A DNA stretch of 64,000 nt from Bacillota bacterium (GTDB lineage Bacteria > Bacillota > Clostridia > TANB77 > CAG-465), in NCBI GenBank assembly GCA_023460515.1, contig JAEWPS010000045.1:62001-126000 (forward strand), read 5' to 3'. The stretch's first letter is position 1, and every line of letters starts with the position of its first letter. Shown piece by piece: positions 17,153 to 26,226 of the stretch. Position numbers and translations under genes: made by a program. The notes beneath the pieces were generated by a model, which saw only the letters and a list, made by a program, of their open reading frames with translations, made no database searches and was not told where the DNA came from.

Positions 17153-17470
17153 ATGGCAAAAAATGAAACTAAAAAAATGAGAATAAGACTTAAAGCTTAT
17201 GATCATGTATTGTTAGAACAATCAGCAGCTAAAATAGTTGACGTAGCAAGAAAGACTGGTTCAGAAGTAGTAGGACCAATTCCACTACCAACTAAAAAAG
17301 AAATCGTTACAATATTACGTTCTCCACACAAACATAAAGATTCTAGAGAACAATTTGAAATGAGAACTCATAAAAGAGTAATTGATGTTTTAGCTCCAAA
17401 CCAAGCAACAGTTGATGCCTTAATGTCTATCGATATGCCAGCAGGCATTGAAATAGAAGTTAAGATATAA
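17153..17470 (+). CDS. rpsJ: 30S ribosomal protein S10
   Basis: 105 residues. The ATG at 17153 follows AAAGGAGTG; an in-frame upstream extension has no ribosome site. The S10/NusE core is RIRLKAYDHVLLEQSAAKIV and the loop block is IPLPTKKEIVTILRSPHKHK. First gene of the S10 operon. The same protein serves as NusE in antitermination. Confidence 0.97.
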   Translation: MAKNETKKMRIRLKAYDHVLLEQSAAKIVDVARKTGSEVVGPIPLPTKKEIVTILRSPHKHKDSREQFEMRTHKRVIDVLAPNQATVDALMSIDMPAGIEIEVKI

Positions 17471-17598
17471 TGAACTTATAAAGTATCTATTAGTTATCCT
17501 TTTAATAGGCAATGACAAACCCTGTAATAAGATATTTGCAATTAAAGAAATTTGATTTAAGTTTATTTAAAAGAATTAAATGAAAGGGAGAAATAAAA
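17471..17598 (+). other. unusual 128-nt gap inside the S10 operon
   Basis: Between rpsJ and rplC, where most Bacillota have 10-40 nt. CTATTA and TAATAG (about 17487-17507) can form a small hairpin. No ORF and no clear promoter is seen. Confidence 0.5.
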
Positions 17599-18225
17599 AT
17601 GGTAAAAGAAATTTACGGAAAAAAATTAGGAATGACTCAAATTTTTGCTGAAGATGGAAACGCAATTCCTGTAACTGTAATTGAAATCAAACCTTGTACA
17701 ATAGTTGCTAAAAAAACTGTTGACAAAGATGGATACAATGCAATTGTAGTTAGCTTTGGCGAAGTAAAAGAGAAAAATGTAAATAAACCTTTAAAAGGAA
17801 TATTTGCAAAAGCAAAAGTGGCTGTACAAAGACACTTAAGAGAAATTAGAGTGGAAAATTTAGATGAATACGAAATAGGCAAGACAATTGATGTTAATGT
17901 TTTCGAAAACGGAGACAGAGTTGATGTTCAAGGAGTTTCAAAAGGAAAAGGATTCCAAGGTGTTATTAAAAGACACGGACAACACAGAGGACCTATGTCT
18001 CATGGTTCTATGTATCATAGAAGACCAGGTTCAATGGGAGCTACAACATCTCCAGGTAGAGTTTTCAAAGGAAAAAAATTACCAGGACATATGGGAAAAG
18101 TAGTATCATCAATATTAAACCTAGATGTAGTTAAAGTTGATTCTGATAAAAATGTTATATTAGTTAAAGGTTCTATACCTGGCGCTAAAAAAGCTATTGT
18201 TAGAGTAAAACAAACTGTAAGATAA
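17599..18225 (+). CDS. rplC: 50S ribosomal protein L3
   Basis: 208 residues, full length. The start is MVKEIYGKKLGMTQIF, and the peptidyl-transferase-reaching loop includes HGQHRGPMSHGSMYHR. L3 is one of the first proteins in large-subunit assembly. Ribosome site AAAGGGAG. Confidence 0.97.
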   Translation: MVKEIYGKKLGMTQIFAEDGNAIPVTVIEIKPCTIVAKKTVDKDGYNAIVVSFGEVKEKNVNKPLKGIFAKAKVAVQRHLREIRVENLDEYEIGKTIDVNVFENGDRVDVQGVSKGKGFQGVIKRHGQHRGPMSHGSMYHRRPGSMGATTSPGRVFKGKKLPGHMGKVVSSILNLDVVKVDSDKNVILVKGSIPGAKKAIVRVKQTVR

Positions 18226-18249
18226 TATTTTAAGGGAGGAGGAAAAATA

Positions 18250-18870
18250 ATGCTTAAAGTAGACGTTTTAAATATCGAAGGTAAAAAAATCGGCGATTTA
18301 GAATTAAATGAAAGCGTTTTTGGAATAGAAGTAAATGATATAGTAGTTCATGCTGCTTTAGTTAATTACTTAGCTAATCAAAGACAAGGAACACAATCTA
18401 CAAAAACACGTGCTGAAGTACGTGGTGGTGGTAGAAAACCATGGAAACAAAAAGGAACTGGTAGAGCAAGACAAGGAAGTATAAGAGCACCACAATGGAT
18501 AAAAGGTGGTATAGCTTTAGGACCAAAACCTAGAAAATATACTTATGCAATACCTAAAAAAATGAGACAACTTGCATTAAAATCTGTTCTTACATCTAAA
18601 GTGCAAGAAGGAAATTTAGTAGTTGTTGATAAATTAGTTTTAAAAGAAATCAAAACTAAGAAAATGGTAGAAATACTAAATAATTTAAATGTTAATAAAA
18701 CTTTAATAGTATTAAACGAGAAAAATGTTAATGTTCAAGCATCAGCTAAAAATATTGAAAATGTTAAAACAACATTAGTAAATACAATTAATGTGTTTGA
18801 TTTATTAAAATATAAGAAATTAGTTTTAACTCAAGATGCTATAAAGACAATCGAGGAGGTGTACGCTTAA
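18250..18870 (+). CDS. rplD: 50S ribosomal protein L4
   Basis: 206 residues. The tunnel loop is GGGRKPWKQKGTGRARQGS (about 62-80). L4 is the feedback regulator of S10 operons in some bacteria. Its terminal codons contain the GAGGAGGTG site of rplW, which begins at the nucleotide after the stop. Confidence 0.97.
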   Translation: MLKVDVLNIEGKKIGDLELNESVFGIEVNDIVVHAALVNYLANQRQGTQSTKTRAEVRGGGRKPWKQKGTGRARQGSIRAPQWIKGGIALGPKPRKYTYAIPKKMRQLALKSVLTSKVQEGNLVVVDKLVLKEIKTKKMVEILNNLNVNKTLIVLNEKNVNVQASAKNIENVKTTLVNTINVFDLLKYKKLVLTQDAIKTIEEVYA

Positions 18871-19233
18871 ATGAAACAGGCAGAAGATATAATTGTAAAA
18901 CCTATAAGAACAGAAAAATCTGGCATCGTTGCTAATCTTGGAAAATATACTTTCGAAGTAGCAATAAATGCAACTAAGGTTGAAATAAAAAAAGCGGTAG
19001 AAGAAATATTTAATGTAAAAGTTAAAAAAGTTAACACATTAAAATATGATGGTAAAAATAAAAGAGTTGGGGTACACCAAGGAAAAACTAAAGCATGGAA
19101 AAAGGCAATAGTTGAAATTGATACAAACCCAACTACAGATAAATACCTTTCAAAAGGTGGAAAAGAAGTTAAAGTAAACAAAAAATATAAAACTGAAATT
19201 GAGGAAATTGATTCAGCATTAGGAAAAAACTAG
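18871..19233 (+). CDS. rplW: 50S ribosomal protein L23
   Basis: 120 residues, about 20 longer than usual because of a charged C-terminal tail. The core has IIVKPIRTEKSG and YTFEVAINATKVEIKKAVEE. It lies at the tunnel exit and docks SRP and trigger factor. It directly abuts rplD, so the two are translationally coupled. Confidence 0.96.
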   Translation: MKQAEDIIVKPIRTEKSGIVANLGKYTFEVAINATKVEIKKAVEEIFNVKVKKVNTLKYDGKNKRVGVHQGKTKAWKKAIVEIDTNPTTDKYLSKGGKEVKVNKKYKTEIEEIDSALGKN

Positions 19234-19246
19234 GAGGGAATAAAAA

Positions 19247-20080
19247 ATGGGAATAAAATCATTTAGACCTGTTACTCCATCGCTAAGAAATATGACTGTT
19301 TTAACTTACGAAGAAATTACTAAATCTTCACCAGAAAAGAAACTATTAACAACGCTTAAAAAGAATTCTGGAAGAAATAATACTGGTAAGATAACAGTTA
19401 GACATCAAGGTGGGGGACAAAGAAGAAAATATAGAATAATTGATTTTAAAAGAAATAAAGTGGATATGTTTGCTACTGTTATAGGTATTGAATATGATCC
19501 AAATAGAACTGCAAACATAGCTTTAGTAGAATACGAAGATGGTGACAGAGCATATATTATAGCTCCACTTGGACTTACAGATGGTGATAAAGTTATATCA
19601 TCAGCAACAGCTGATATAAAACCAGGTAATTGTCTTCCAATAAGTTCAATACCAGTTGGTACTGTAATTCATAATATCGAATTACATAAAGGCCAAGGTG
19701 CTAAACTAGTAAGAAGTGCAGGAAACTCAGCACAACTTATGGCAAAAGAAGGAAAATACGCACATGTTAGAATGCCATCAGGTGAAATGAGACTTATACC
19801 TGTAGATTGCAAAGCAGTAATAGGTACTGTAGGAAATAAAGATAGTGAAAACGTTAAAATTGGTAAAGCTGGTAGAACTAGACATATGGGAATAAGACCT
19901 TCTGTTAGAGGAAGCGTTATGAACCCTGTAGACCATCCACATGGTGGTGGTGAAGGTAAAGCACCAGTTGGACATTCAGGACCACGTACTCCTTGGGGTA
20001 AACCTGCTCTTGGATATAAGACAAGAAATAAAAATCATAGAACTGATAAGTTCATAGTAAAAAGAAGAAATAAAAAATAG
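19247..20080 (+). CDS. rplB: 50S ribosomal protein L2
   Basis: 277 residues, standard length. The hallmark MNPVDHPHGGGEGKAPVG block near residues 224-241 contains the conserved histidine near the peptidyl transferase centre. Ribosome site GGAGGG. Confidence 0.98.
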   Translation: MGIKSFRPVTPSLRNMTVLTYEEITKSSPEKKLLTTLKKNSGRNNTGKITVRHQGGGQRRKYRIIDFKRNKVDMFATVIGIEYDPNRTANIALVEYEDGDRAYIIAPLGLTDGDKVISSATADIKPGNCLPISSIPVGTVIHNIELHKGQGAKLVRSAGNSAQLMAKEGKYAHVRMPSGEMRLIPVDCKAVIGTVGNKDSENVKIGKAGRTRHMGIRPSVRGSVMNPVDHPHGGGEGKAPVGHSGPRTPWGKPALGYKTRNKNHRTDKFIVKRRNKK

Positions 20081-20101
20081 ACGATAAATGGAGGGATTTA
20101 A

Positions 20102-20380
20102 ATGTCAAGATCACTTAAAAAAGGACCTTATGTTGATAGTAAGTTACTTGCTAAAATAGAGAAACTTAACGCAGAAGAGAAAAAAGTAGCGCTTAAAACT
20201 TGGTCTAGAAGTTCAACTATATATCCTCAAATGATAGGGCATACAATAGCTGTACATGATGGTAGAAAACATGTACCTGTATATGTTCAAGAAGAAATGA
20301 TTGGTCATAAATTAGGAGAATTTGCTCCAACAAGACTATTCAAAGGTCATTCTGGAGATAAAAAAAGTTCAATTAAATAA
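20102..20380 (+). CDS. rpsS: 30S ribosomal protein S19
   Basis: 92 residues. Begins MSRSLKKGPYVDSKLL and ends with the conserved GEFAPTRLFKGHSGDKK block. It pairs with S13 in the head of the small subunit. Confidence 0.97.
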   Translation: MSRSLKKGPYVDSKLLAKIEKLNAEEKKVALKTWSRSSTIYPQMIGHTIAVHDGRKHVPVYVQEEMIGHKLGEFAPTRLFKGHSGDKKSSIK

Positions 20381-20422
20381 TTAAAGCAAATTATATATCT
20401 TAAAAAAGGAGGACATCATCAA

Positions 20423-20761
20423 ATGGAAAAAGAAGCAAAAGCATACTTAAGTAATGCTAGAATAAGTGCAAGAAAAGTAAAAATTGTTATTGATACTATT
20501 AGAGGAAAAAAAGCAGATGAAGCTTTAGCAATGTTAAAATTTACAAATAAAGCTGCTGCTCCTATAATGTATAAGTTACTTAAATCAGCTATGGCAAATG
20601 CTACTAACAATCATGATATGGATGCTACTAAATTAGTGGTTAGCGAAGTATTCGCAAATCAAGGACCTACAATGAAAAGAATAATGCCAAGAGCAAAGGG
20701 TAGTGCATACAAGATAAGAAAAAGAACAAGTCATATAACAATTATTTTAAAAGAGATATAA
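20423..20761 (+). CDS. rplV: 50S ribosomal protein L22
   Basis: 112 residues. ARISARKVKIVIDTIRGK opens the domain and the tunnel-lining hairpin is PTMKRIMPRAKGSAYKI (about 83-99). Ribosome site AAAAGGAGG; 42 nt after rpsS. Confidence 0.97.
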   Translation: MEKEAKAYLSNARISARKVKIVIDTIRGKKADEALAMLKFTNKAAAPIMYKLLKSAMANATNNHDMDATKLVVSEVFANQGPTMKRIMPRAKGSAYKIRKRTSHITIILKEI

Positions 20762-20780
20762 TAAGGAGGTAAGTTTAGAA

Positions 20781-21437
20781 ATGGGACAAAAAGTTAGTCC
20801 ACATGGACTTAGAGTAGGAATCATAAAAGACTGGTCTTCAACTTGGTACTCAGATAAAAAAGAATTTTCTGATAAACTAGTAGAAGATTACAAAATTCGT
20901 AAATATTTAAAAAACTTACTTAAAACGTCTGGAATTGATAGATTAATAATCGAAAGAAAAGGCGCAAAAGTTAAAGTAGATATTTATACTGCAAAACCTG
21001 GAATGATAATAGGAAAAGGCGGAGCAGCAATTGAAGAATTAAAGAAAAATCTTGCTAAATTAATAAATAAGCAAGTAGATTTAAACATTGTTGAAATTAA
21101 AGATGTAGATATGTCTGCAACTTTAGTAGCAGAAAATATAGCTGGACAATTAGAAAGAAGAATATCTTTTAGAAAAGCTATGAAACAATCAATGCAAAAA
21201 ACAATGAAAGCAGGAGCATTAGGTATAAAGACTGCTGTATCTGGACGTTTAGGCGGAGCAGAAATAGCTAGAACTGAACACTATAGCGAAGGTACAATAC
21301 CTCTTCAAACATTAAGAGCAGATATTGATTATGGATTTGCAGAAGCAAAAACAACATTTGGTATTATTGGCGTTAAAGTTTGGATATACAAAGGTCAAGT
21401 ATTACCTGCTAAAAAGAATGTAAAGGGAGGTAACTAA
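20781..21437 (+). CDS. rpsC: 30S ribosomal protein S3
   Basis: 218 residues. Starts MGQKVSPHGLRVGIIKDW. The KH domain carries GMIIGKGGAAIEELKK and the C-terminal domain GRLGGAEIARTEHYSEG. It lines the mRNA entry tunnel. Confidence 0.98.
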   Translation: MGQKVSPHGLRVGIIKDWSSTWYSDKKEFSDKLVEDYKIRKYLKNLLKTSGIDRLIIERKGAKVKVDIYTAKPGMIIGKGGAAIEELKKNLAKLINKQVDLNIVEIKDVDMSATLVAENIAGQLERRISFRKAMKQSMQKTMKAGALGIKTAVSGRLGGAEIARTEHYSEGTIPLQTLRADIDYGFAEAKTTFGIIGVKVWIYKGQVLPAKKNVKGGN

Positions 21438-21438
21438 T

Positions 21439-21879
21439 ATGTTGTCACCAAAAAGAACAAAATTTAGAAAAGTACAAAAAGGTAATATGAATGGTAGAGC
21501 ACAAAGAGGAAACAGAGTTTCTGATGGTGAATACGGATTACAATCAACAGAGGCTGCATGGATTACTGCAAATCAAATAGAAGCTGTCAGAGTAACTTTA
21601 TCAAGATATACTAAAAAAGTTGGTAAAACTTGGATAAAGATATTCCCAGATAAGCCTATAACTAAAAAGCCTGCTGAAACTCGTATGGGTTCTGGAAAAG
21701 GAAATCCTGAGTATTTCGTAGCAGTTGTAAAACCAGATAGAGTATTATTTGAGATCGCTGGTTTAGATGAAGCTACTTCTAAAGAAGCTTTAACAAAAGC
21801 TATGCATAAATTACCTGTTAAATGTAAAATAATAAAAAGAGAAGAAATAAACGAAGGGGGAGTTTCAAATGAAATCTAG
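21439..21879 (+). CDS. rplP: 50S ribosomal protein L16
   Basis: 146 residues, standard. MLSPKRTKFRKVQKGNMNG start and GSGKGNPEYFVAVVKPDRV block. Starts 1 nt after rpsC and overlaps rpmC by 11 nt at its end. Confidence 0.97.
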   Translation: MLSPKRTKFRKVQKGNMNGRAQRGNRVSDGEYGLQSTEAAWITANQIEAVRVTLSRYTKKVGKTWIKIFPDKPITKKPAETRMGSGKGNPEYFVAVVKPDRVLFEIAGLDEATSKEALTKAMHKLPVKCKIIKREEINEGGVSNEI

Positions 21880-22078
21880 TAAAACAACAGAATATGTAAA
21901 AATGAATGAAGCAGATTTACAAACTGAAATAAAAGAACTAAAAAAAGAACTATTTAAAGCAAGATTTCAACATGCAATGAATGGACTTGATAACCCTAAA
22001 AAAATTACTGAAATAAAGAAAAATATAGCTAGAGCAAATACTATAAAACATACAAAAAATATTGAAGCTAGCAAGTAG
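21869..22078 (+). CDS. rpmC: 50S ribosomal protein L29
   Basis: 69 residues. The family core is LQTEIKELKKELFKARFQHA. The start overlaps the end of rplP, and the GGGGGA ribosome site lies inside rplP, indicating coupling. It has a somewhat longer N-terminus (KSSKTTEYVKMNE) than typical L29. Confidence 0.95.
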   Translation: MKSSKTTEYVKMNEADLQTEIKELKKELFKARFQHAMNGLDNPKKITEIKKNIARANTIKHTKNIEASK

Positions 22079-22096
22079 TTAAAGGAGGAATAACAA

Positions 22097-22351
22097 GTGG
22101 AAAGAAATGCACGTAAAACAAAGATTGGTAAAGTATCTAGTAATAAAATGGATAAAACTATCGTAGTTACAATAGATACAAAAGTTAAAGACCCACTTTA
22201 CGGTAAAATAGTAAGTAAGACATTTAAAATAAAAGCACATGATGAAAATAATGAATGCGATATTGGAGATACAGTTGAAATAATGGAAACAAGACCACTA
22301 AGTAAAGATAAAAGATATAGATTAGTGAGAATTGTAGAAAAAGTTAAGTAG
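22097..22351 (+). CDS. rpsQ: 30S ribosomal protein S17
   Basis: 84 residues, GTG start after AAAGGAGG. Core KTKIGKVSSNKMDKTIVV and ETRPLSKDKRYRLV. OB-fold 16S rRNA-binding protein. Confidence 0.97.
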   Translation: MERNARKTKIGKVSSNKMDKTIVVTIDTKVKDPLYGKIVSKTFKIKAHDENNECDIGDTVEIMETRPLSKDKRYRLVRIVEKVK

Positions 22352-22377
22352 TATATTTTTGAAGGGAGGACTAATCC

Positions 22378-22746
22378 ATGATACAACAACAATCAGTATT
22401 AAAAGTTGCTGACAACACAGGAGCAAAAGAAATAATGTGTATTAGAGTTCTAGGTGGACATTATAGAAAATTTGGAAACATAGGAGACACTATAGTTGCT
22501 GCTGTTAAAAAAGCCACACCAGGTGGCGTTGTTAAAAAAGGTGAGGTTGTAAAAGCAGTTATTGTAAGAACAAAAAGAGGATTAAAACGTGATGATGGTT
22601 CATATATACGTTTTGATGAAAATGCAGCCGTTATAATAAAAGATGATAAAACACCTAAAGGTACTCGTATCTTTGGGCCAGTAGCTAGAGAACTAAGGAA
22701 TGATGATTATATGAAAATCATATCTTTAGCTCCTGAAGTGCTATAA
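22378..22746 (+). CDS. rplN: 50S ribosomal protein L14
   Basis: 122 residues, exact standard length. MIQQQSVLKVADNTGAKEIM start and GTRIFGPVARELR end block. It bridges to 16S rRNA. Confidence 0.98.
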   Translation: MIQQQSVLKVADNTGAKEIMCIRVLGGHYRKFGNIGDTIVAAVKKATPGGVVKKGEVVKAVIVRTKRGLKRDDGSYIRFDENAAVIIKDDKTPKGTRIFGPVARELRNDDYMKIISLAPEVL

Positions 22747-22769
22747 TCAGCGGGGGTGAATGAATAATT

Positions 22770-23087
22770 ATGACAAAGATGAAGTTAAGAAAAGGCGATG
22801 TAGTAATACTAAATGCTGGAACTGAAAAAGGTAAAAAAGGTAAGATCCTTGAAATATCTGTAAAAGATAATGCTATTTTGGTTGAAGGTATAAATGTTAG
22901 AACTATACACGCTAAAGCTAAAAAACAAGGTCAAGAATCAGGAATTATAAAAAGAGAAAAACCAATTCATGCTTCAAAAGCAAATTATTATTGTGAAAAG
23001 TGTGGAAAAGGTGTTAAACTTGGTATAAAAGTTGAAGCTGACGGTAAAAAAGTAAGATTTTGCAAAAAATGTAATGAGATAAAGTAG
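22770..23087 (+). CDS. rplX: 50S ribosomal protein L24
   Basis: 105 residues. The KOW motif is KGDVVILNAGTEKGKKGKIL. The C-terminal part has two CxxC pairs (YYCEKCGKG, RFCKKC) forming the usual zinc-ribbon-like end of Bacillota L24. Confidence 0.97.
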   Translation: MTKMKLRKGDVVILNAGTEKGKKGKILEISVKDNAILVEGINVRTIHAKAKKQGQESGIIKREKPIHASKANYYCEKCGKGVKLGIKVEADGKKVRFCKKCNEIK

Positions 23088-23104
23088 AAGGAGGGGAAAA
23101 ATAA

Positions 23105-23641
23105 ATGAACCTTAAGGAAAAATATAAAAAAGAGATAGTGCCTGCAATGATGAAAGAATTTAATTACTCATCAGTTATGCAAGTACCTAAACTAGAAAAA
23201 ATTGTTATAAACATGAGTGTTGCTGAAGTTAAAGACAATTCTAAAGCTTTAATAACTGCTTCAAATGAATTAATGCTAATTACTGGTCAAAAACCTTTAA
23301 TAACAAAAGCAAAAAAATCAATTGCAGCATTTAAATTAAGAGAAGGAATGGATATTGGCTGTAAAGTAACATTAAGATCAGAAAAAATGTACGAATTTGC
23401 CACTAAATTATTTAACGTAGCACTTCCTCGTGTTAGAGATTTTAAAGGTGCTAATGCTAAATCATTCGATGGAAAAGGAAACTATTCAATGGGAGTAAAA
23501 GAACAATTAATTTTCCCAGAAGTTGAATATGATAAAATTGATAAAGTAAGAGGAATGGACGTTATTTTTGTTACAACAGCAAAAACTGACGCAGAAGCAA
23601 AAGCATTACTTTCAATGCTTGGCCTTCCATTCTCTAAATAG
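23105..23641 (+). CDS. rplE: 50S ribosomal protein L5
   Basis: 178 residues. PKLEKIVINMSVAEVKDNSK and the 5S rRNA-binding KPLITKAKKSIAAFKLREG segment. Ribosome site GGAGGGG. Confidence 0.97.
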   Translation: MNLKEKYKKEIVPAMMKEFNYSSVMQVPKLEKIVINMSVAEVKDNSKALITASNELMLITGQKPLITKAKKSIAAFKLREGMDIGCKVTLRSEKMYEFATKLFNVALPRVRDFKGANAKSFDGKGNYSMGVKEQLIFPEVEYDKIDKVRGMDVIFVTTAKTDAEAKALLSMLGLPFSK

Positions 23642-23658
23642 ATAGGGGGACAGTAAAA

Positions 23659-23844
23659 ATGGCAAAAAAATCTATGATAATTAAGCAACAAAGAGAGCCT
23701 AAGTTCAGTACTAGATATTATAATAGATGTAAAATATGTGGAAGACCACACGCTTACATCAGAAAATATGGAGTATGCCGTTTATGCTTTAGAAAATTAG
23801 CTTATGAAGGAAGTATCCCAGGAGTAAAAAAAGCAAGTTGGTAG
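23659..23844 (+). CDS. rpsN: 30S ribosomal protein S14, zinc (type Z) form
   Basis: 61 residues, the short zinc-binding form. The four ligands are in CKICGRPHAYIRKYGVCRLC. It ends in the conserved GVKKASW. Confidence 0.98.
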   Translation: MAKKSMIIKQQREPKFSTRYYNRCKICGRPHAYIRKYGVCRLCFRKLAYEGSIPGVKKASW

Positions 23845-23898
23845 AACAAATTGATTAAAATTATCTAAATATAAGACTTTCAAAAAGGAGGAATAAAA

Positions 23899-24288
23899 AT
23901 GACAGATCCAATTGCAGATATGCTAACTAGAATAAGAAACGCTAATAGTCAAAAACATGACACAGTAGATATTCCTTATTCAAATGTAAAACAAGCAATA
24001 TCTAACATATTAGTAGAAGAAGGTTTTGTAAAATCACAAGATATTTTACAAGACGGAATAAGAAAAACTATAAGATTAACATTAAAATATGAAAATAAGA
24101 CAAGAGTATTACAAGGTTTAAAAAGAATCAGTAGACCAGGTCTTAGAATATACGCAAATAGCGAAGAATTACCAAGAGTATTAAATGGACTTGGAATTGC
24201 TGTAATATCTACATCTAAGGGTATAATGGCAGATAAAAAAGCAAGAAAAGAAAATATTGGTGGAGAAGTTTTAGCATATATTTGGTAA
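23899..24288 (+). CDS. rpsH: 30S ribosomal protein S8
   Basis: 129 residues. MTDPIADMLTRIRNANSQK start and GIMADKKARKENIGGEVLAYIW end. In E. coli S8 is the repressor of the spc operon; no such site was recognised here. Confidence 0.97.
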   Translation: MTDPIADMLTRIRNANSQKHDTVDIPYSNVKQAISNILVEEGFVKSQDILQDGIRKTIRLTLKYENKTRVLQGLKRISRPGLRIYANSEELPRVLNGLGIAVISTSKGIMADKKARKENIGGEVLAYIW

Positions 24289-24313
24289 ATAAGTATAAGG
24301 AGGATATAATACT

Positions 24314-24850
24314 ATGTCAAGAATAGGAAAGAATCCAATAACTATACCACAAGGTGTTGAAGTTAAGATTGATGGAACTACTGTAACAGTTAAAGGACCT
24401 AAAGGAACATTAACTAATGAATTTTTAAATGTAGTTAATATAGCTGTAGAAGACAATAAAATAATTGTTAAAGTAAATGATGAAAAATATGGTAATATTC
24501 ACGGTTTAACTAGAACATTAGTAAGCAATATGGTTATTGGTGTAAGTAAAGGATTTGAAAAAACTTTAGAAATAAATGGTGTTGGATATAAAGCAACAAA
24601 ACAAGGAAATAAGTTAGTACTTAATATAGGATATTCACATACAGTAGAGTTTTCAGATGATGAGAAAATAACTTTAGAAGTGCCTAATCCTAATACAATA
24701 ATTGTTAAAGGTATTGACAAACAAGTTGTTGGTCAAATGGCAGCAGAAATAAGAGAAAAAAGATTACCAGAACCTTATAAAGGTAAAGGAATTAAATACG
24801 CAGGTGAAAGAATAATAAGAAAAGTAGGTAAAGCCGGCGGTAAAAAATAA
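24314..24850 (+). CDS. rplF: 50S ribosomal protein L6
   Basis: 178 residues. MSRIGKNPITIPQGVEVKI start and LPEPYKGKGIKYAGERI block near the C-terminus, standard two-domain length. Confidence 0.97.
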   Translation: MSRIGKNPITIPQGVEVKIDGTTVTVKGPKGTLTNEFLNVVNIAVEDNKIIVKVNDEKYGNIHGLTRTLVSNMVIGVSKGFEKTLEINGVGYKATKQGNKLVLNIGYSHTVEFSDDEKITLEVPNPNTIIVKGIDKQVVGQMAAEIREKRLPEPYKGKGIKYAGERIIRKVGKAGGKK

Positions 24851-24878
24851 TCTTTAAAAAAGGAGGGATTATTAGGTT

Positions 24879-25238
24879 ATGATTAATAAGACAAATAGAA
24901 ACGAAGCAAGAGCTAAAAAGCAAGCAAGAGTTAGAGCTAAAGTATTAGGAACAGCAGCAAGACCAAGACTATGTGTATTTAGAAGTCTAAATAATATATA
25001 TGCACAAGTTATAAACGATGATAATGGAACTACAATATGTGAAGCATCTACTTTAAATAAAGAAATTAAAACTAAAGCTTCTAACGTAGCATCAGCTACT
25101 GAAGTTGGAACTTTAATTGCTAAAAAATTACTTGAAATGAATATAAATACAGTAGTATTTGATAGAAACGGTTATGTATATCATGGTAAAGTAAAAGCAG
25201 TAGCAGAAGCAGCTAGAGAAGCTGGACTTCAATTTTAG
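24879..25238 (+). CDS. rplR: 50S ribosomal protein L18
   Basis: 119 residues. PRLCVFRSLNNIYAQVINDD and FDRNGYVYHGKVKAVAEAAR. 5S rRNA-binding protein. rpsE begins 21 nt after its stop. Confidence 0.97.
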   Translation: MINKTNRNEARAKKQARVRAKVLGTAARPRLCVFRSLNNIYAQVINDDNGTTICEASTLNKEIKTKASNVASATEVGTLIAKKLLEMNINTVVFDRNGYVYHGKVKAVAEAAREAGLQF

Positions 25239-25259
25239 ATGAAAGGAGATACCAAAATA

Positions 25260-25751
25260 ATGGCAGACTTAAAAAATGAATTAAAAGAAAAAGTTGTTGA
25301 TGTAGCAAGAGTTGCTAAAGTTGTTAAAGGTGGTAGAACTTTTAGATTTAGTGTACTTGTTGTTGTAGGTGACGGAGAAGGCAGTATTGGTGTTGGAACT
25401 GGTAAAGCTTCAGAAGTACCTGATGCTATAAGAAAAGCAACAGAAGAAGCTAAGAAAAACTTAGTTAAAATTGCATTAGTAAATGGAACACTTCCTCATG
25501 AATACACTACTAATTATGGTGCATCTAAAGTTATATTAAGACCAGCAGTTGAAGGTACTGGTGTAATTGCAGGCGGATCTGTAAGACCAGTTTTAGAACT
25601 TGCAGGAGTTAAAAATGTAACAGCAAAGACTTTAGGAGCTCGTAACAGCAGAAATGTTGTACACGCAACAATAAAAGCATTAAAAGCTATGAGAACACCT
25701 GAAGAAGTGGCTAAGCTAAGAGGTAAAACTGTAGCTGGGTTATTTAACTAA
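25260..25751 (+). CDS. rpsE: 30S ribosomal protein S5
   Basis: 163 residues from the ATG after AAAGGAGAT (25242-25250); an in-frame ATG abutting the rplR stop lacks a site and adds seven odd residues. Core motifs VVVGDGEGSIGVGTGKA and VLELAGVKNVTAKTLG. The rpmD (L30) gene that normally follows is absent. Confidence 0.97.
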   Translation: MADLKNELKEKVVDVARVAKVVKGGRTFRFSVLVVVGDGEGSIGVGTGKASEVPDAIRKATEEAKKNLVKIALVNGTLPHEYTTNYGASKVILRPAVEGTGVIAGGSVRPVLELAGVKNVTAKTLGARNSRNVVHATIKALKAMRTPEEVAKLRGKTVAGLFN

Positions 25752-25784
25752 TAATAATATATTATAGAGAGGAGGAAAACGCAC

Positions 25785-26225
25785 ATGGAAATGCACGAAT
25801 TAGGTCCAGCATTTGGAGCTACTAAATCTAGAAGAAGAGTAGGTAGAGGTATTGGTAGTGGACTTGGAAAAACTGCTGGTAGCGGACATAAAGGTCAAAA
25901 AGCAAGAACAGGTGGAAGTATTAGAAGAGGATTTGAAGGTGGTCAAACACCACTTTATAGAAGAATTCCTAAAAGAGGATTTACAAATCATTTTGCTAAA
26001 GAATACTGTGTTATAAATCTTTCTGATTTAGAAAAATATGACGATGGAATGACAGTTACAACTGAAACATTATTAAAAGACGGATCAATCAGAAAAGTTT
26101 TAGATGGTGTTAAAGTATTAGGAAACGGAACATTAACTAAAAAACTAACAGTTGTAGCAGCTAAATTTTCAAAATCAGCAGAAGAAAAAATACAAGCTGT
26201 AGGTGGAAAGATAGAGGTGAAGTAA
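25785..26225 (+). CDS. rplO: 50S ribosomal protein L15
   Basis: 146 residues. The glycine-rich N-terminus contains VGRGIGSGLGKTAGSGHKG. It directly follows rpsE, with no L30 gene in the 33-nt gap. Start at 25785 or six nt later; both follow the GGAGG site. Confidence 0.97.
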   Translation: MEMHELGPAFGATKSRRRVGRGIGSGLGKTAGSGHKGQKARTGGSIRRGFEGGQTPLYRRIPKRGFTNHFAKEYCVINLSDLEKYDDGMTVTTETLLKDGSIRKVLDGVKVLGNGTLTKKLTVVAAKFSKSAEEKIQAVGGKIEVK

Positions 26226-26226
26226 T

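Noticed and set aside
16953..17153. 66-codon frame in the S10 leader
   Set aside because: No ribosome site, odd composition, lies in the expected leader RNA.
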